From Neoroseomonas rubea (lineage in GTDB: Bacteria > Pseudomonadota > Alphaproteobacteria > Acetobacterales > Acetobacteraceae), in the NCBI RefSeq assembly GCF_016106015.1, contig NZ_JACADQ010000002.1:1-64000 (forward strand): a DNA stretch of 64,000 nt, read 5' to 3'. The notes under the pieces are model-generated. The model saw nothing but the letters and a program-made list of their open reading frames with translations, did no database searches and was not told the DNA's origin. Made by a program: the position numbers and the translations under genes. Shown one piece after another: positions 7,937 to 16,603 of this stretch (positions within the stretch are counted from its first letter, which is position 1; each line of letters begins with the position of its first letter).

Positions 7937-7961
7937 AACGCACCAGTGATTGACTGGTTGC
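7937..7961 (-). promoter_or_regulatory. Candidate EcfG-type promoter GCAAC-N16-CGTT
   Basis: On the minus strand, GCAAC (7961-7957), 16 bases and CGTT (7940-7937) lie 92 nt before the lipoprotein start at 7844. Confidence 0.5.
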
Positions 7962-8212
7962 CGGTATTTGCCTTTGAAACGCCTGCCAGGCCCGGACGGC
8001 GCGCATGACCTGCCCGCGACATGTGCGTCTGGGCTCTGGAAGATGGTGATTGCGCTCGGTCAGCTGAGGGGAACCTCCGCCAGCATCTTCGGGTCAAGTC
8101 GAAGCGCGCAGGCGGCGCGGGTTGATGGGTCACGTCTGCGGTGTGGCGACGGTCGCGAGCCGCCGCCGATGCCGCGCTCTACGACGAAATCACCGGATCG
8201 CGGTCTATATGA

Positions 8213-8237
8213 TGAACCCTTGCCAGTCGCGCGCGTT
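8213..8237 (+). promoter_or_regulatory. Weaker EcfG-like promoter TGAAC-N16-CGTT
   Basis: TGAAC (8213-8217), 16 bases and CGTT (8234-8237) lie 61 nt before the AI-2E-family gene. It differs from the EcfG consensus at one base, but at a different position from the other copies. Confidence 0.35.
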
Positions 8238-8298
8238 AATCTGACGCATCACACGATCATGCTGGTGGCACCGAACGGGAACAGGAGATCATCGGGCC

Positions 8299-10254
8299 AT
8301 GTCGGGACCCCCGCCCGTACTGCCGCCGCCCGCAGGCCCGATCCCGGATTTACGCACGCTTCTTGCCGTGGTGATGGGCACGGTCGTGGTCGCCACGCTC
8401 TATCTCGCGCGGGAAGTGCTGATTCCGGTTACGCTGGCAATGCTTCTTTCCTTTGTGCTGGCGCCGATTGTTGACGCACTTCGGCGGCTGCATGTGGGGC
8501 GCACACTCGCTGTATTGCTGGCCTCGTTCCTGGCGCTGAGCGCGGTTGTCGTCTTGAGTGTCGTGATCGGATTTCAGCTGGCCAACCTCGCGGACGGCTT
8601 CCCGCGTTATGCGACCGCGGTCGAACAGAAGGTGGATTCGGCGCGCACATTCGCACTGCGTCAGCTAGCGGGGGCTTTTGAGAATGTCGGAAGAGTGTTG
8701 GGCCCCCGCCCCGTTTCAGTAGGAACTGAAGGGCCAAGCAGCGTGGGCCCATCCATCCCTTCAGGGGAAGCGCCGCCACCCCTTCCAGTCGAGGTGAGGC
8801 AACCCCGCCCGTCTCCACTGGAGATGGCCGCACGATACCTCTCCCCTATCCTGAACCCCCTGGCAACCGCGACCATCGTGTTCGTTGTCGCCGTCTTCGT
8901 GTTGCTGCAGCGGGAGGATCTACGCGATCGCCTGATTCGGCTCGCGGGTGCAACTGACCTTCACCGCACCACCACCGCGCTTGACGATGCCGCGCGACGA
9001 CTCAGTCGGTTCTTTCTGTTCCAGCTTGCACTGAACACGGGCTTCGGCGTCGTGATCGGGTTTGGCCTGTTCGTTCTCGGCGTCCCTGGCTGGTTGCTCT
9101 GGGGCACGCTCGCTGGACTCATGCGCTACGTGCCGTTCGTCGGCGGAATCCTCGCTGCTTTGTTTCCCCTTTTGCTTGCCGCCGCGGTGGATCCGGGCTG
9201 GGGCACCGTTCTTTGGACGGCGGCATTGTTCCTCGTCGGCGAAGCGTTCGTCGGACAAGTCGTCGAGCCCGTCGTCTTCGGCCACAGCACGGGCCTGTCA
9301 CCCGCCTCCGTCATCGTCGCCGCGATCTTCTGGAGCTGGATCTGGGGGCCAATCGGGCTGATCCTTGCGATGCCTCTCACCCTATGTCTGGTCGTACTCG
9401 GGCGGCATGTGGAGCGGCTGGAGTTTCTCGATGTCATGCTGGGGGATCAACCCGCACTTTCGCCCCCCGAGAGTTTCTACCAGCGAATGCTGGCAGGTGA
9501 CCCGGACGAGGCACTGGACCAGGCAGAACTGCTGCTGAAGGAGCGTTCCCTTTGCTCCTACTACGATGAGGTCGCGCTCAAGGGCTTGCAGCTGGCCGCC
9601 ATCGATGCCGAGCGCGGCGTGCTCCCAAAAGAGCGGCTCGACCGGGTGGGAAGTGCTGCCCTCAGCGTGATTGCTGACCTATCCAAATACGATGATGCGC
9701 GTCGGACGGACGCGACAGAGAAGGACACGGACAAGGATACGGACCCCAACCAGACGCCCTCGCGAACAGGAGCGTCCCAGCCTGCGAAGACGGCACTGCC
9801 CGAAGCCTGGCAGGTGGAGCGTGCCATCCTCTGCGTATCTGGCCGAGGGCCATTGGACCAGGCCGCGGCAGCCATGCTCGCGCAACTCCTGAGCAACCGT
9901 GGAATCGGTGCGCTTGTGCTGCCTCATGCTGCGGTTGCGAGGGAGCAGGTCGGCTCGCTCGACACCGCTGGCGTTCAGATGGTCTGCATCTCGTACCTCG
10001 AGATCAGCGGCAGTCCCGCCCACTTGCGATATCTCATCCGCCGCCTGAGAGGGCGTCTGCCTGGTGCGCCGGTGCTGGTCGGTCTGTGGCCGGCGGGGGA
10101 AGCTGTGCTGTCGGACACGGCAATGCAAGCTGCGATCGGCGCCGACGTCTATACAACGTCGCTCCGCGACGCGGTCGAAGCCTGCGGTCGCGCTGCGCGC
10201 AAGTCTGCGACCGCCCTGCCGGCTTCGGTGTCCATTGCGAACCAGGATGCATGA
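8299..10254 (+). CDS. AI-2E family transporter with soluble C-terminal domain
   Basis: Residues 1 to about 370 are an AI-2E/PerM-type membrane protein: two closely spaced N-terminal helices, a soluble insert rich in Pro (about 130-190), then the conserved PGWLLWGTLAGLMRYVPFVG region and further helices ending in IWGPIGLILAMPLTLCLVVLG. Family members export autoinducer-2 or other small molecules, or act as Na+(Li+)/H+ antiporters. After it comes an unusual tail of about 280 residues: a helical stretch (about 385-460), a charged Asp/Lys/Thr linker, and an alpha/beta domain (about 510-640) resembling a B12-binding-type Rossmann fold but lacking the DxHxxG cobalamin motif. GGAG lies 12 nt before the ATG. 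The substrate is unknown. Confidence 0.85.
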   Translation: MSGPPPVLPPPAGPIPDLRTLLAVVMGTVVVATLYLAREVLIPVTLAMLLSFVLAPIVDALRRLHVGRTLAVLLASFLALSAVVVLSVVIGFQLANLADGFPRYATAVEQKVDSARTFALRQLAGAFENVGRVLGPRPVSVGTEGPSSVGPSIPSGEAPPPLPVEVRQPRPSPLEMAARYLSPILNPLATATIVFVVAVFVLLQREDLRDRLIRLAGATDLHRTTTALDDAARRLSRFFLFQLALNTGFGVVIGFGLFVLGVPGWLLWGTLAGLMRYVPFVGGILAALFPLLLAAAVDPGWGTVLWTAALFLVGEAFVGQVVEPVVFGHSTGLSPASVIVAAIFWSWIWGPIGLILAMPLTLCLVVLGRHVERLEFLDVMLGDQPALSPPESFYQRMLAGDPDEALDQAELLLKERSLCSYYDEVALKGLQLAAIDAERGVLPKERLDRVGSAALSVIADLSKYDDARRTDATEKDTDKDTDPNQTPSRTGASQPAKTALPEAWQVERAILCVSGRGPLDQAAAAMLAQLLSNRGIGALVLPHAAVAREQVGSLDTAGVQMVCISYLEISGSPAHLRYLIRRLRGRLPGAPVLVGLWPAGEAVLSDTAMQAAIGADVYTTSLRDAVEACGRAARKSATALPASVSIANQDA

Positions 10255-10376
10255 AGGAGGCCGACGGCCGATCGCGACTCAGTTTATTTCGTACCGACAC
10301 GACGGCCCTACGGCGCGTCAACGCCATTTGATCCTGCCAAGAAGTTGCCGCGGGCCAGCGCACGCTGAGCAAAGAG

Positions 10377-10751
10377 CGCGCGCAGGGTGTCGCTGAGAAG
10401 TTGGACGCCGGCATTGCCGCGGCTGAGACGACGACCGAACGGCAAATCACGTGAGAGAACGAGACGATGGTCGTGGAACGCCATCGGCCTGTCAGCGATC
10501 AGGTCACGAGCGAGATCCTGATGGAGGTGACCGTCGAAGTCCCTGAGACCGAAGAGGTACCGATCGTCGCGAAGCCGATCCGTCTTTGTGAGGACACCGT
10601 GGTGCGGACGGAGCGCGCGCAGCGTCTCGAGACGTTGAAGGCAAATCTCCGGCGCGACGAGGTGGAGATGCAGCATCCGAGCCGGAAGCCTGGAAGTCCG
10701 AAGCTTCGTCCCGCTGCAACCAAAGGCAAGAGAAAGTCCCACGACCCTTGA
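10377..10751 (+). pseudogene. DUF2382 stress-response domain, interrupted
   Basis: From the ATG at 10467 the frame reads VVERHRPVSDQVTSEILMEV and then VRTERAQRLETLKANLRRDEVEM, the second half of a DUF2382 (YsnF-type) domain. Upstream in the same frame TTERQIT fits the preceding part of the domain, but a TGA at 10452-10454 stands where Leu is expected, and the first half of the domain is shrunken or missing. It is best read as a decayed gene. A 94-residue remnant from 10467 could still be translated, though I see no good ribosome site. Intact members usually pair with PRC-barrel proteins. Confidence 0.6.
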
Positions 10752-11341
10752 TCGACGGAGGCAGGCACTGGCGCGGTTCGACATGCCCGCGCTCGCGTCT
10801 GGCTCCGTTCCCGCGTTCCGCTTGAACAACGGCCTGCGATGCAGCCCGGAGGCTTGTTGCTGATCCCTGCCCAGAGCAACGAACCTATTGCATCGAACCC
10901 GCCCGCGCCGGCGCTACGTCCACCCTTGCGATCATAGGCCGTGCGGCTCATCGCAGTCGGAAAAATGAGCTGCCGCTCATCATCCATGCCGAAACCCCCG
11001 GTGTGCCCGCACGTTACCGAGCAGACAGCGAAGCCTTGGCGCGTAACCGTCCGGGTCCGCGACCCTTCGCCGCGAGAGGAGCGGGTGATGCGACCATGCT
11101 TGTTGCTGAATCACGAGCCGCTGTCCGGAACATCGCTGGGCGAATGCCTCTGTCTCGCGCTTCGTGCGGCCTGTCGAAACCAGGTTGCGGGATGCCGCGT
11201 GGCTCATGCCGGCTCGATCGCAGTGGAACCGTGTAGTCGCGCCGGAACATTGCGCGGCTGAGCGTCATACCATGCACGCTGTAACCCAGCGGGCTGGACC
11301 GCCTACGTCAAAGGACATTCTCGCATCTCTGGAGACGCCGC
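10752..11341. other. Non-coding stretch between stress island and EPS locus
   Basis: Open frames in this stretch are short, lack ribosome sites and give Arg/Pro-rich products with no recognisable domain. I see no gene, RNA or promoter I can support. Confidence 0.4.
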
Positions 11342-12064
11342 ATGCTCAACTTCCTTGCTTCCAGCGGAGCGCGGCTGACGAGCCCCGTCACGCTGGTGGA
11401 TATCGGCGCAGCCGGCGGCGTGCAGAAGAAATGGTTGGCGCACCGGCGTAAAGTCCGGCCCGTTCTGTTCGAACCGAACCCCGAGGAAGCAGCGCGGCTA
11501 CGGCCGCTTCTCGCATCATTCCCGGACGCGCTGGTGATCGAGCAGGGCCTCGCTGCGATTCCGGGCACCTACACGCTGACCGTTGCGCACTGGCCAGGCT
11601 GCACATCATTGCTGACGCCTGATCCAGCCGTCCTGCACGGCTATGAAGCCGCGCGTCTCTATGAGCCGGTCCAACGGGTCGCGGTCGAGTGTGTTCGGTA
11701 CGATGACCTGCACAGGGCGGGGCAGGTACCGGCTCCCGACGTCATCAAGGTCGACGTGGAAGGCTATGAGCACCAGGTGCTGACAGGCTTCGGCGACCTG
11801 TTGCATGGCGTGATCGGCATCGAGGCCGAAGCGTGGCTTTATCCCGTCTTCAAGGGCCAGAAGCTGCTGCACGACGTCGTCGCGCTGGCTGCGGAGTACG
11901 GGCTTCGTCTTCGGCGGATCGAGCCGGTGGAGGCCTTCGAGGGCGATCTGGTCTGCGTCAATGCCTATTTCACGCGCGGCAAAGCAAGGCGACCGGAGCT
12001 CACGGCCCTGCAGGGCCCGAAATACGCGCTCATCGAACGGGTTTGGGGGCTCGGGCACAGGTGA
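11342..12064 (+). CDS. FkbM-family methyltransferase
   Basis: This 240-residue protein carries the S-adenosylmethionine loop LVDIGAAGG (about 18-26), an acidic residue closing the next strand (LFEPNP), and the family's second signature IKVDVEGYEHQVL (about 137-149). FkbM-type enzymes are O-methyltransferases, found both in natural-product and in surface-polysaccharide clusters. Its stop overlaps the GTG start of the DegT aminotransferase (GTGA at 12061-12064), so the two are translationally coupled. With the following FAD enzyme it forms a three-gene unit that probably makes or decorates a sugar for the polysaccharide encoded next door. The substrate cannot be read from sequence. Confidence 0.85.
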   Translation: MLNFLASSGARLTSPVTLVDIGAAGGVQKKWLAHRRKVRPVLFEPNPEEAARLRPLLASFPDALVIEQGLAAIPGTYTLTVAHWPGCTSLLTPDPAVLHGYEAARLYEPVQRVAVECVRYDDLHRAGQVPAPDVIKVDVEGYEHQVLTGFGDLLHGVIGIEAEAWLYPVFKGQKLLHDVVALAAEYGLRLRRIEPVEAFEGDLVCVNAYFTRGKARRPELTALQGPKYALIERVWGLGHR

Positions 12065-13440
12065 CCACATTGCCACAAGATGCTTCACCGGGCATCGCTG
12101 ATGCCGACCCTGGCGCAATTGACGCTCGCCTGCCGCAACATGCCGCAGTCCCCGGGACGTTCCAGCGCCCCACACACCTGGAAGAGCTGCCATGCAAGAC
12201 CGCGGCGCCGAGGCGGCGCAGGGCCGCCCATGCGCCTGACATCGGCAAGACGCAGATTCCACTCATTCACCCCAATCCTCCACGGCTTTCGGAGCTCGTC
12301 GATGGACTCGTGCAGATCGAGCGGAGCGGAATCTTCTCGAACTATGGGCCGATGAACACGCGCCTCGAGAAGGGGCTCGTCGAGCATGTCTTCGGAGGCG
12401 ATGGCGCATGCGTGACGGTCTGCAATGCCACTGTGGGGCTGATGCTCGCGGTCAAGCAGGCCGTTGGATGGCGGCCTCGGGGGCGCTACGTCCTGATGCC
12501 GTCCTTCACCTTCGCGGCTGCTGCCCATGCAGCACTCTGGTGCGGACTGACGCCGCTTCTGTGCGACATCGACAGTGAGACCTGGCTGCCGGATCCCGGG
12601 GCCGAGGAGCGGTTGCTCGAACGGTATGGCCATAAGATTGCGCTCATCCTCCCGAATGCCAGCTTCGGGAACTCACTCGATCTCACACACTACGATCGGC
12701 TGTCGGCGGTGTACGATGTGCCAGTGGTCATCGATGCCGCTGCCTCCCTTGGCAGCCTTGACGCCAAGGGTCGGGCGTTTGGCGCGGGGTGTCGGCATCC
12801 GCTCGTCTACTCGATGCATGCGACCAAGAGCTTCGCCACTGGCGAGGCCGGGCTGATCTACTGCGCCGACCAAGAGCGTATCGCGACTCTTCGGGCGATG
12901 GGAAACTTTGGCTTTGGACAGCCACGCTCCGCGACGATGCCGGGCCTCAACAGCAAGCTCAGTGAGGTATCCGCGTTGCTTGGCGTGGCAAAGCTGCAAA
13001 AGTTCAAGGAAGTTGCCGCGCACCGGCACGCGGCATACGAACTCTATCGCACGCTGCTACCCCAGTTCACGTTCCAGCGGATGACAGGCCAGCGCACGGC
13101 GCACCAGTTCGTCTCGATCCTGTTGCCCCGGGCATTGGCTGGGCAGGTCCCAGACGTCATCGCGGAACTCGGTCGCGAAGGCATCGGGGCGGGTCGGTAC
13201 TTTGTTCCCCACATTGCGGAGCAACCCTTCTTCCGAAGAGCCTGCGTGAGCGGCGACCTGCCGGTCACCAACGACATCAGCGGCCGGGTCATCGCGCTAC
13301 CCATCTCGGACGTCATCAGACCGGCAGAAGTCGTTCTTGTCTGCGACACCTTGACCCGGATTTGCCGGGAGCGTGCGGGCGGGCAGACCGCCCGGCGGCC
13401 TAAGTCGCCCGCGGCGCAAACAACCGAGGCACCTCGATGA
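12061..13440 (+). CDS. DegT/DnrJ/EryC1/StrS aminotransferase
   Basis: The fold-type-I PLP domain covers residues about 65-430. Asp225 (VVIDAAASLG) should bind the pyridine nitrogen and Lys256 (SMHATKSF) should form the Schiff base. Such enzymes transaminate keto-sugars for amino-sugar synthesis, though some members are dehydratases. The GTG at 12061 overlaps the preceding stop and gives 459 residues with a loose N-terminal 60-residue extension rich in Pro and Arg. The open frame reaches back to 11833 but that part lies over fkbM and looks non-coding. The downstream stop overlaps the next ATG (ATGA at 13437-13440), so the three genes are tightly coupled. Confidence 0.87.
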   Translation: MTTLPQDASPGIADADPGAIDARLPQHAAVPGTFQRPTHLEELPCKTAAPRRRRAAHAPDIGKTQIPLIHPNPPRLSELVDGLVQIERSGIFSNYGPMNTRLEKGLVEHVFGGDGACVTVCNATVGLMLAVKQAVGWRPRGRYVLMPSFTFAAAAHAALWCGLTPLLCDIDSETWLPDPGAEERLLERYGHKIALILPNASFGNSLDLTHYDRLSAVYDVPVVIDAAASLGSLDAKGRAFGAGCRHPLVYSMHATKSFATGEAGLIYCADQERIATLRAMGNFGFGQPRSATMPGLNSKLSEVSALLGVAKLQKFKEVAAHRHAAYELYRTLLPQFTFQRMTGQRTAHQFVSILLPRALAGQVPDVIAELGREGIGAGRYFVPHIAEQPFFRRACVSGDLPVTNDISGRVIALPISDVIRPAEVVLVCDTLTRICRERAGGQTARRPKSPAAQTTEAPR

Positions 13441-14861
13441 ATGTGACGTCTCGTCATGTTACGATCACGCCGCAGTTAGAACTCGTCCAAGGCCCGCCGC
13501 CGCCTGATGCCGGTGTGCCGATCAGCCGGTTCGATACCCTGATTGTGGGTGGTGGCCCCGCTGGGCTTGCACCGCTCGTCTCGGCCTGCCGTACCGGTGG
13601 CCTCGACCGCATGCTGGCTGGAGGGCTTGCGGTTGTCGAACAGGGGCAGGCCATAGGCCCGGGGCAGATTGGAAGCTACGCGATCAACTCCGACAGCAGC
13701 GCAGATACCATCGTGAACTGCGTGCAGGGCAGTACGCACCCTGTCCTCGCTACCCTGGCCAACCATCCTACTACCATTGCGGTCGCGGCGTACGGGCGCG
13801 GGTCCGTGCCACTGCCGCTTGTCGGGGCCTTTATGGCGGTGGTTGGGAAGGCATTGCATGCCAAGCTGGCCGTGTCGCCCGGCTGCGCGGTTCGCCTCGA
13901 CAGCAGGGCGATCCAAACGCAAAGGACAGCCGGCGGCGAATGGTGCACGACCATCGTTCAGGTCAGCGATGGGGCCCGCGCCAAGATCCTCTCACGCCTG
14001 GTAATCTTTGCAACGGGCGGCGTGCAGCCTCTCGCAAGGCTGGAGTTCGAGGATGCGGCAGGTGCGCCCCTGATGCCGCGCTATGCGAGGAAACTCCTGC
14101 AGTCGGGCGATGTCCTGGTGGCCGGAGGAACCGAGGCGATCGCTCGCCGTCTGGAAACTTGCCTTGATCCACGCATTGCCATCATCGGTAGCTCCAGCAG
14201 CGCCATCGCCAGCGCATGCGCGCTACTGAAGTCACGGTTAGGGCAGCGCCTTACCGCGGGCGCAGTTACCGTGCTGCATCGACGACCACTACGCATTTTC
14301 TACGCCTCTGCGGCCGCTGCCCTTGCGGAAGGCTATGACGAGTTTGGACCGGATGATATTTGCCCCGTCAGCGGCTTCGTCTTCCGGTTTGCGGGATTTC
14401 GCCTCGAATCACGCGAACTGGTGATGGCAGCACGCGGCATCGGTGGCCGACCCAGCGAACCGCGGCTGAGGCTGCATCATCTTGGTGTGGGATCCGACGA
14501 CCTCGCACGATCGATCATCGACCGCGCCGACCTGGTGATCGCGGCCCTTGGCTATCGGCCGCGTGCGTTGCCTGTGGTTGCGGTTTCCGGCGAACCAATC
14601 CCGCTGCACGCAGAAGGTCCCGGATCGCAACCGTTGGTCGATGGACGGTGTCGCGTCCTCGACGCAGCTGGCGAGCCAATACCGGGCCTGCTGGGCGTCG
14701 GACTTGCAGTCGGCTTTGTCTCTCGCGAGGCGGTGGGCGGGGAGCCGAGCTTCTCTGGCCAGACCAATGGTCTGTGGCAGTGGCAAAACGATGTTGGTGC
14801 GATCATTGCGGAGTGCGTGGGCGCTCCGGCACATCCGAGCGCGCGCCTCGCAACCTCATAG
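13437..14861 (+). CDS. FAD/NAD(P)-binding oxidoreductase
   Basis: A dinucleotide-binding loop IVGGGPAGLAPL (about 36-47) near the N-terminus, a second Rossmann motif IAIIGSSSSAIASA (about 244-257) and a late IAALGYRP segment mark a two-domain flavoprotein of the pyridine nucleotide-disulfide / flavin monooxygenase superfamily. There is no redox-active CxxxxC pair, so a reductase of the glutathione type is unlikely. It is 474 residues long, starts at the ATG overlapping the aminotransferase stop, and ends a three-gene unit. I infer an oxidation step on a sugar or small acyl group, without knowing the substrate. Confidence 0.72.
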   Translation: MNVTSRHVTITPQLELVQGPPPPDAGVPISRFDTLIVGGGPAGLAPLVSACRTGGLDRMLAGGLAVVEQGQAIGPGQIGSYAINSDSSADTIVNCVQGSTHPVLATLANHPTTIAVAAYGRGSVPLPLVGAFMAVVGKALHAKLAVSPGCAVRLDSRAIQTQRTAGGEWCTTIVQVSDGARAKILSRLVIFATGGVQPLARLEFEDAAGAPLMPRYARKLLQSGDVLVAGGTEAIARRLETCLDPRIAIIGSSSSAIASACALLKSRLGQRLTAGAVTVLHRRPLRIFYASAAAALAEGYDEFGPDDICPVSGFVFRFAGFRLESRELVMAARGIGGRPSEPRLRLHHLGVGSDDLARSIIDRADLVIAALGYRPRALPVVAVSGEPIPLHAEGPGSQPLVDGRCRVLDAAGEPIPGLLGVGLAVGFVSREAVGGEPSFSGQTNGLWQWQNDVGAIIAECVGAPAHPSARLATS

Positions 14862-15380
14862 CGGCGCCTTGATCGCATATCAGCGACAGTGCCTAGCGCG
14901 GTATCGCGTTCAGCAGACCAGGCGGGTTTTGCAGAGGTTCATCGTGCCTCGCCGGCACCCGCTGACGAGTGACGCTATTTCGCGCGGCGCTCCCCCTGTG
15001 ATCCGGGGTGTCTGGCTCCTTCGGCTGCGGGTCTCTACCAAGAAATTCTCGCAACTCGAACATCATGAATTGAGCGAAACTCGTCCCAATTGCGCGTTTA
15101 AAAAATTACCACTTGCTCTCACCGGCTGATCAACTCGCGCTCAGAGCTCAGGATATTTGAAAGAGTCGCGCGATGAAAGAAGTCGTGCGTACCGCGTGCA
15201 GCCCGGAATCTCGAAGGCATCGACGTTCGTCTTCAATCGAATCAAATCTTTCGCAATTCGCTGAAAGCGGAAATACCCGATTCGCGAAATGAGGTAACCC
15301 TTAGTTGTCGATGGAGTTTTGAACGAAAGTCGCCGTCACGAATTGTGACGGATGGCGTTCAACTCGTGGGAACACATCGA
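14862..15380. other. Leader region upstream of the EPS priming gene
   Basis: No gene is supported. The stretch is visibly more A+T-rich than its neighbours (for example around 15095-15115 and 15230-15330) and ends in a perfect 7-bp inverted repeat at 15333-15351, as expected of a regulated promoter region. Confidence 0.5.
15333..15351. promoter_or_regulatory. Operator-like inverted repeat CCGTCAC-N5-GTGACGG
   Basis: Perfect 7-bp arms (15333-15339 and 15345-15351) are separated by GAATT, 30 nt before the preferred start of the sugar transferase. The dyad spacing suits a dimeric helix-turn-helix regulator. The XRE protein encoded by the next gene is an obvious candidate ligand, but this is inference. 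Confidence 0.5.
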
Positions 15381-16103
15381 ATGTCGGCGCCGCCATTCCC
15401 AGGAAACAGCCTGTCTACGATCCTTTCGCAAGCCACTCCCACGCCAAATGTGCCGTATCGAATTCTGCCGCTGCCGCGGGCCCAGCGCCTTGCGCGAGCG
15501 CTGAAGCGCGGTTCGGACATTGCCGGCGCGATGACCTTGCTGTTCATCCTGCTCCCCCCGCTGCTCATCCTGATCTTCGTCGTCCGCCTCGATGGTGGGC
15601 CAGCCTTCTATCGGCATACCCGTGTCGGACTCGGCGGCCGGCCATTCCGCTGCGTCAAGTTCCGCACGATGGTCACCGCGGCCGATCAGCTTCTGGCGAG
15701 CCATCTCGCGACTGACGCCGAGGCCGCTCGTGAATGGTCCGCGCGTCGGAAGCTCGCTGACGACCCGCGCGTCACGCGTATCGGGAAGCTCCTGCGAGCG
15801 ACCAGCCTCGATGAATTGCCGCAGCTTTTGAATGTCCTCCGCGGCGAGATGAGCCTCGTCGGGCCCCGCCCGGTAGTGCCCGAGGAACTGCAGCAGCACT
15901 ACGGCATCCAGGGCGAGACCGCCTACCTCGCAACACGGCCTGGAATCACGGGTCTCTGGCAGATCAGCGGACGCAGCGACACCACCTACCAGCAGCGGGT
16001 AGCACTCGACATCCGCTATGTCACCGAGTGGTCGCTGCTTCTCGATGCCATGATCCTGCTGCGCACCATCCCAGCTGTCCTCGCGCGTCGCGGTGCGATG
16101 TGA
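15381..16103 (+). CDS. Undecaprenyl-phosphate sugar phosphotransferase (priming enzyme)
   Basis: This 240-residue protein belongs to the ExoY/PssY bacterial sugar transferase family, which moves a sugar-1-phosphate from a UDP-sugar to undecaprenyl phosphate as the first membrane step of polysaccharide repeat assembly. It has one N-terminal membrane helix ([19 protein letters not shown]), the catalytic-site block [16 protein letters not shown], then [25 protein letters not shown] and [14 protein letters not shown] chose the ATG at 15381; a GTG at 15345 lies inside an inverted repeat. Its TGA overlaps the ATG of the XRE regulator (TGATG), so the two are coupled. Confidence 0.93.
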   Translation: MSAPPFPGNSLSTILSQATPTPNVPYRILPLPRAQRLARALKRGSDIAGAMTLLFILLPPLLILIFVVRLDGGPAFYRHTRVGLGGRPFRCVKFRTMVTAADQLLASHLATDAEAAREWSARRKLADDPRVTRIGKLLRATSLDELPQLLNVLRGEMSLVGPRPVVPEELQQHYGIQGETAYLATRPGITGLWQISGRSDTTYQQRVALDIRYVTEWSLLLDAMILLRTIPAVLARRGAM

Positions 16104-16603
16104 TGGATCCGCGGCCAGGAACAGGACGACCGCACAGGCCCGCTGCGACGTCCGTTGAAAACAAGCGCGCTCCGGCTGACGCGGATCGGATTCTCGGCGC
16201 GAAAATCCGCCGCCTGCGCCGCACTGCGGGGATGACGCTGAAGGACCTCGCCGCCATCGTCGGCGTCAGTTGCGTCCAGCTTCAGCGTTATGAAGTCGGC
16301 ACGTCGCGAGTCGCTGCGAGCCGACTGCTGACCATTGCTGACGCACTCTGCGTGCGCGCGGACATCCTGCTCGGCCAGCCGAACACGATGCTCCCTGCTT
16401 GGCCGACGACCGGGCACCACGACGACCTCATGGCGCTGGTCCGGATGTTCAGCGACATCGTGGAACCCGCGCATCGGCAAGCCATCATGACGATCATCCG
16501 GGCTTTCGTAGTGCCGGCGCGCACGAACTCCGCGCGTCTCGGAGGCTACGAGCCCGTTGTGCCGATAAGCGGCGATGGCAGATTTCCGGTCGCCAGCAAA
16601 TGA
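16103..16603 (+). CDS. XRE-family transcriptional regulator
   Basis: A classical helix-turn-helix domain lies at about residues 30-85: LGAKIRRLRRTAGMTLKDLA, then VGVSCVQLQRYEVGTSRVAA, then a third helix. The C-terminal part (about 95-166) is helical with no ligand-binding signature. The start overlaps the sugar transferase stop and its own stop overlaps the next glycosyltransferase start (ATGA at 16600-16603). A regulator locked between two biosynthetic genes in this way suggests autoregulation of the EPS operon. The inverted repeat at 15333-15351 is a likely binding site. Similar proteins are common near EPS loci in Acetobacteraceae and Rhizobiales. Confidence 0.88.
   Translation: MDPRPGTGRPHRPAATSVENKRAPADADRILGAKIRRLRRTAGMTLKDLAAIVGVSCVQLQRYEVGTSRVAASRLLTIADALCVRADILLGQPNTMLPAWPTTGHHDDLMALVRMFSDIVEPAHRQAIMTIIRAFVVPARTNSARLGGYEPVVPISGDGRFPVASK

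Larger units (their letters stand above)
7845..8298. other. Divergent promoter region
   Basis: This gap lies between the minus-strand lipoprotein gene and the plus-strand AI-2E-family gene. It holds one candidate stress promoter for each direction (7937-7961 minus, 8213-8237 plus). No gene is supported. Confidence 0.5.

Noticed and set aside
10941-11261. 106-codon plus-strand frame before the FkbM gene
   Set aside because: Cys/Arg-rich product without domain or ribosome site.
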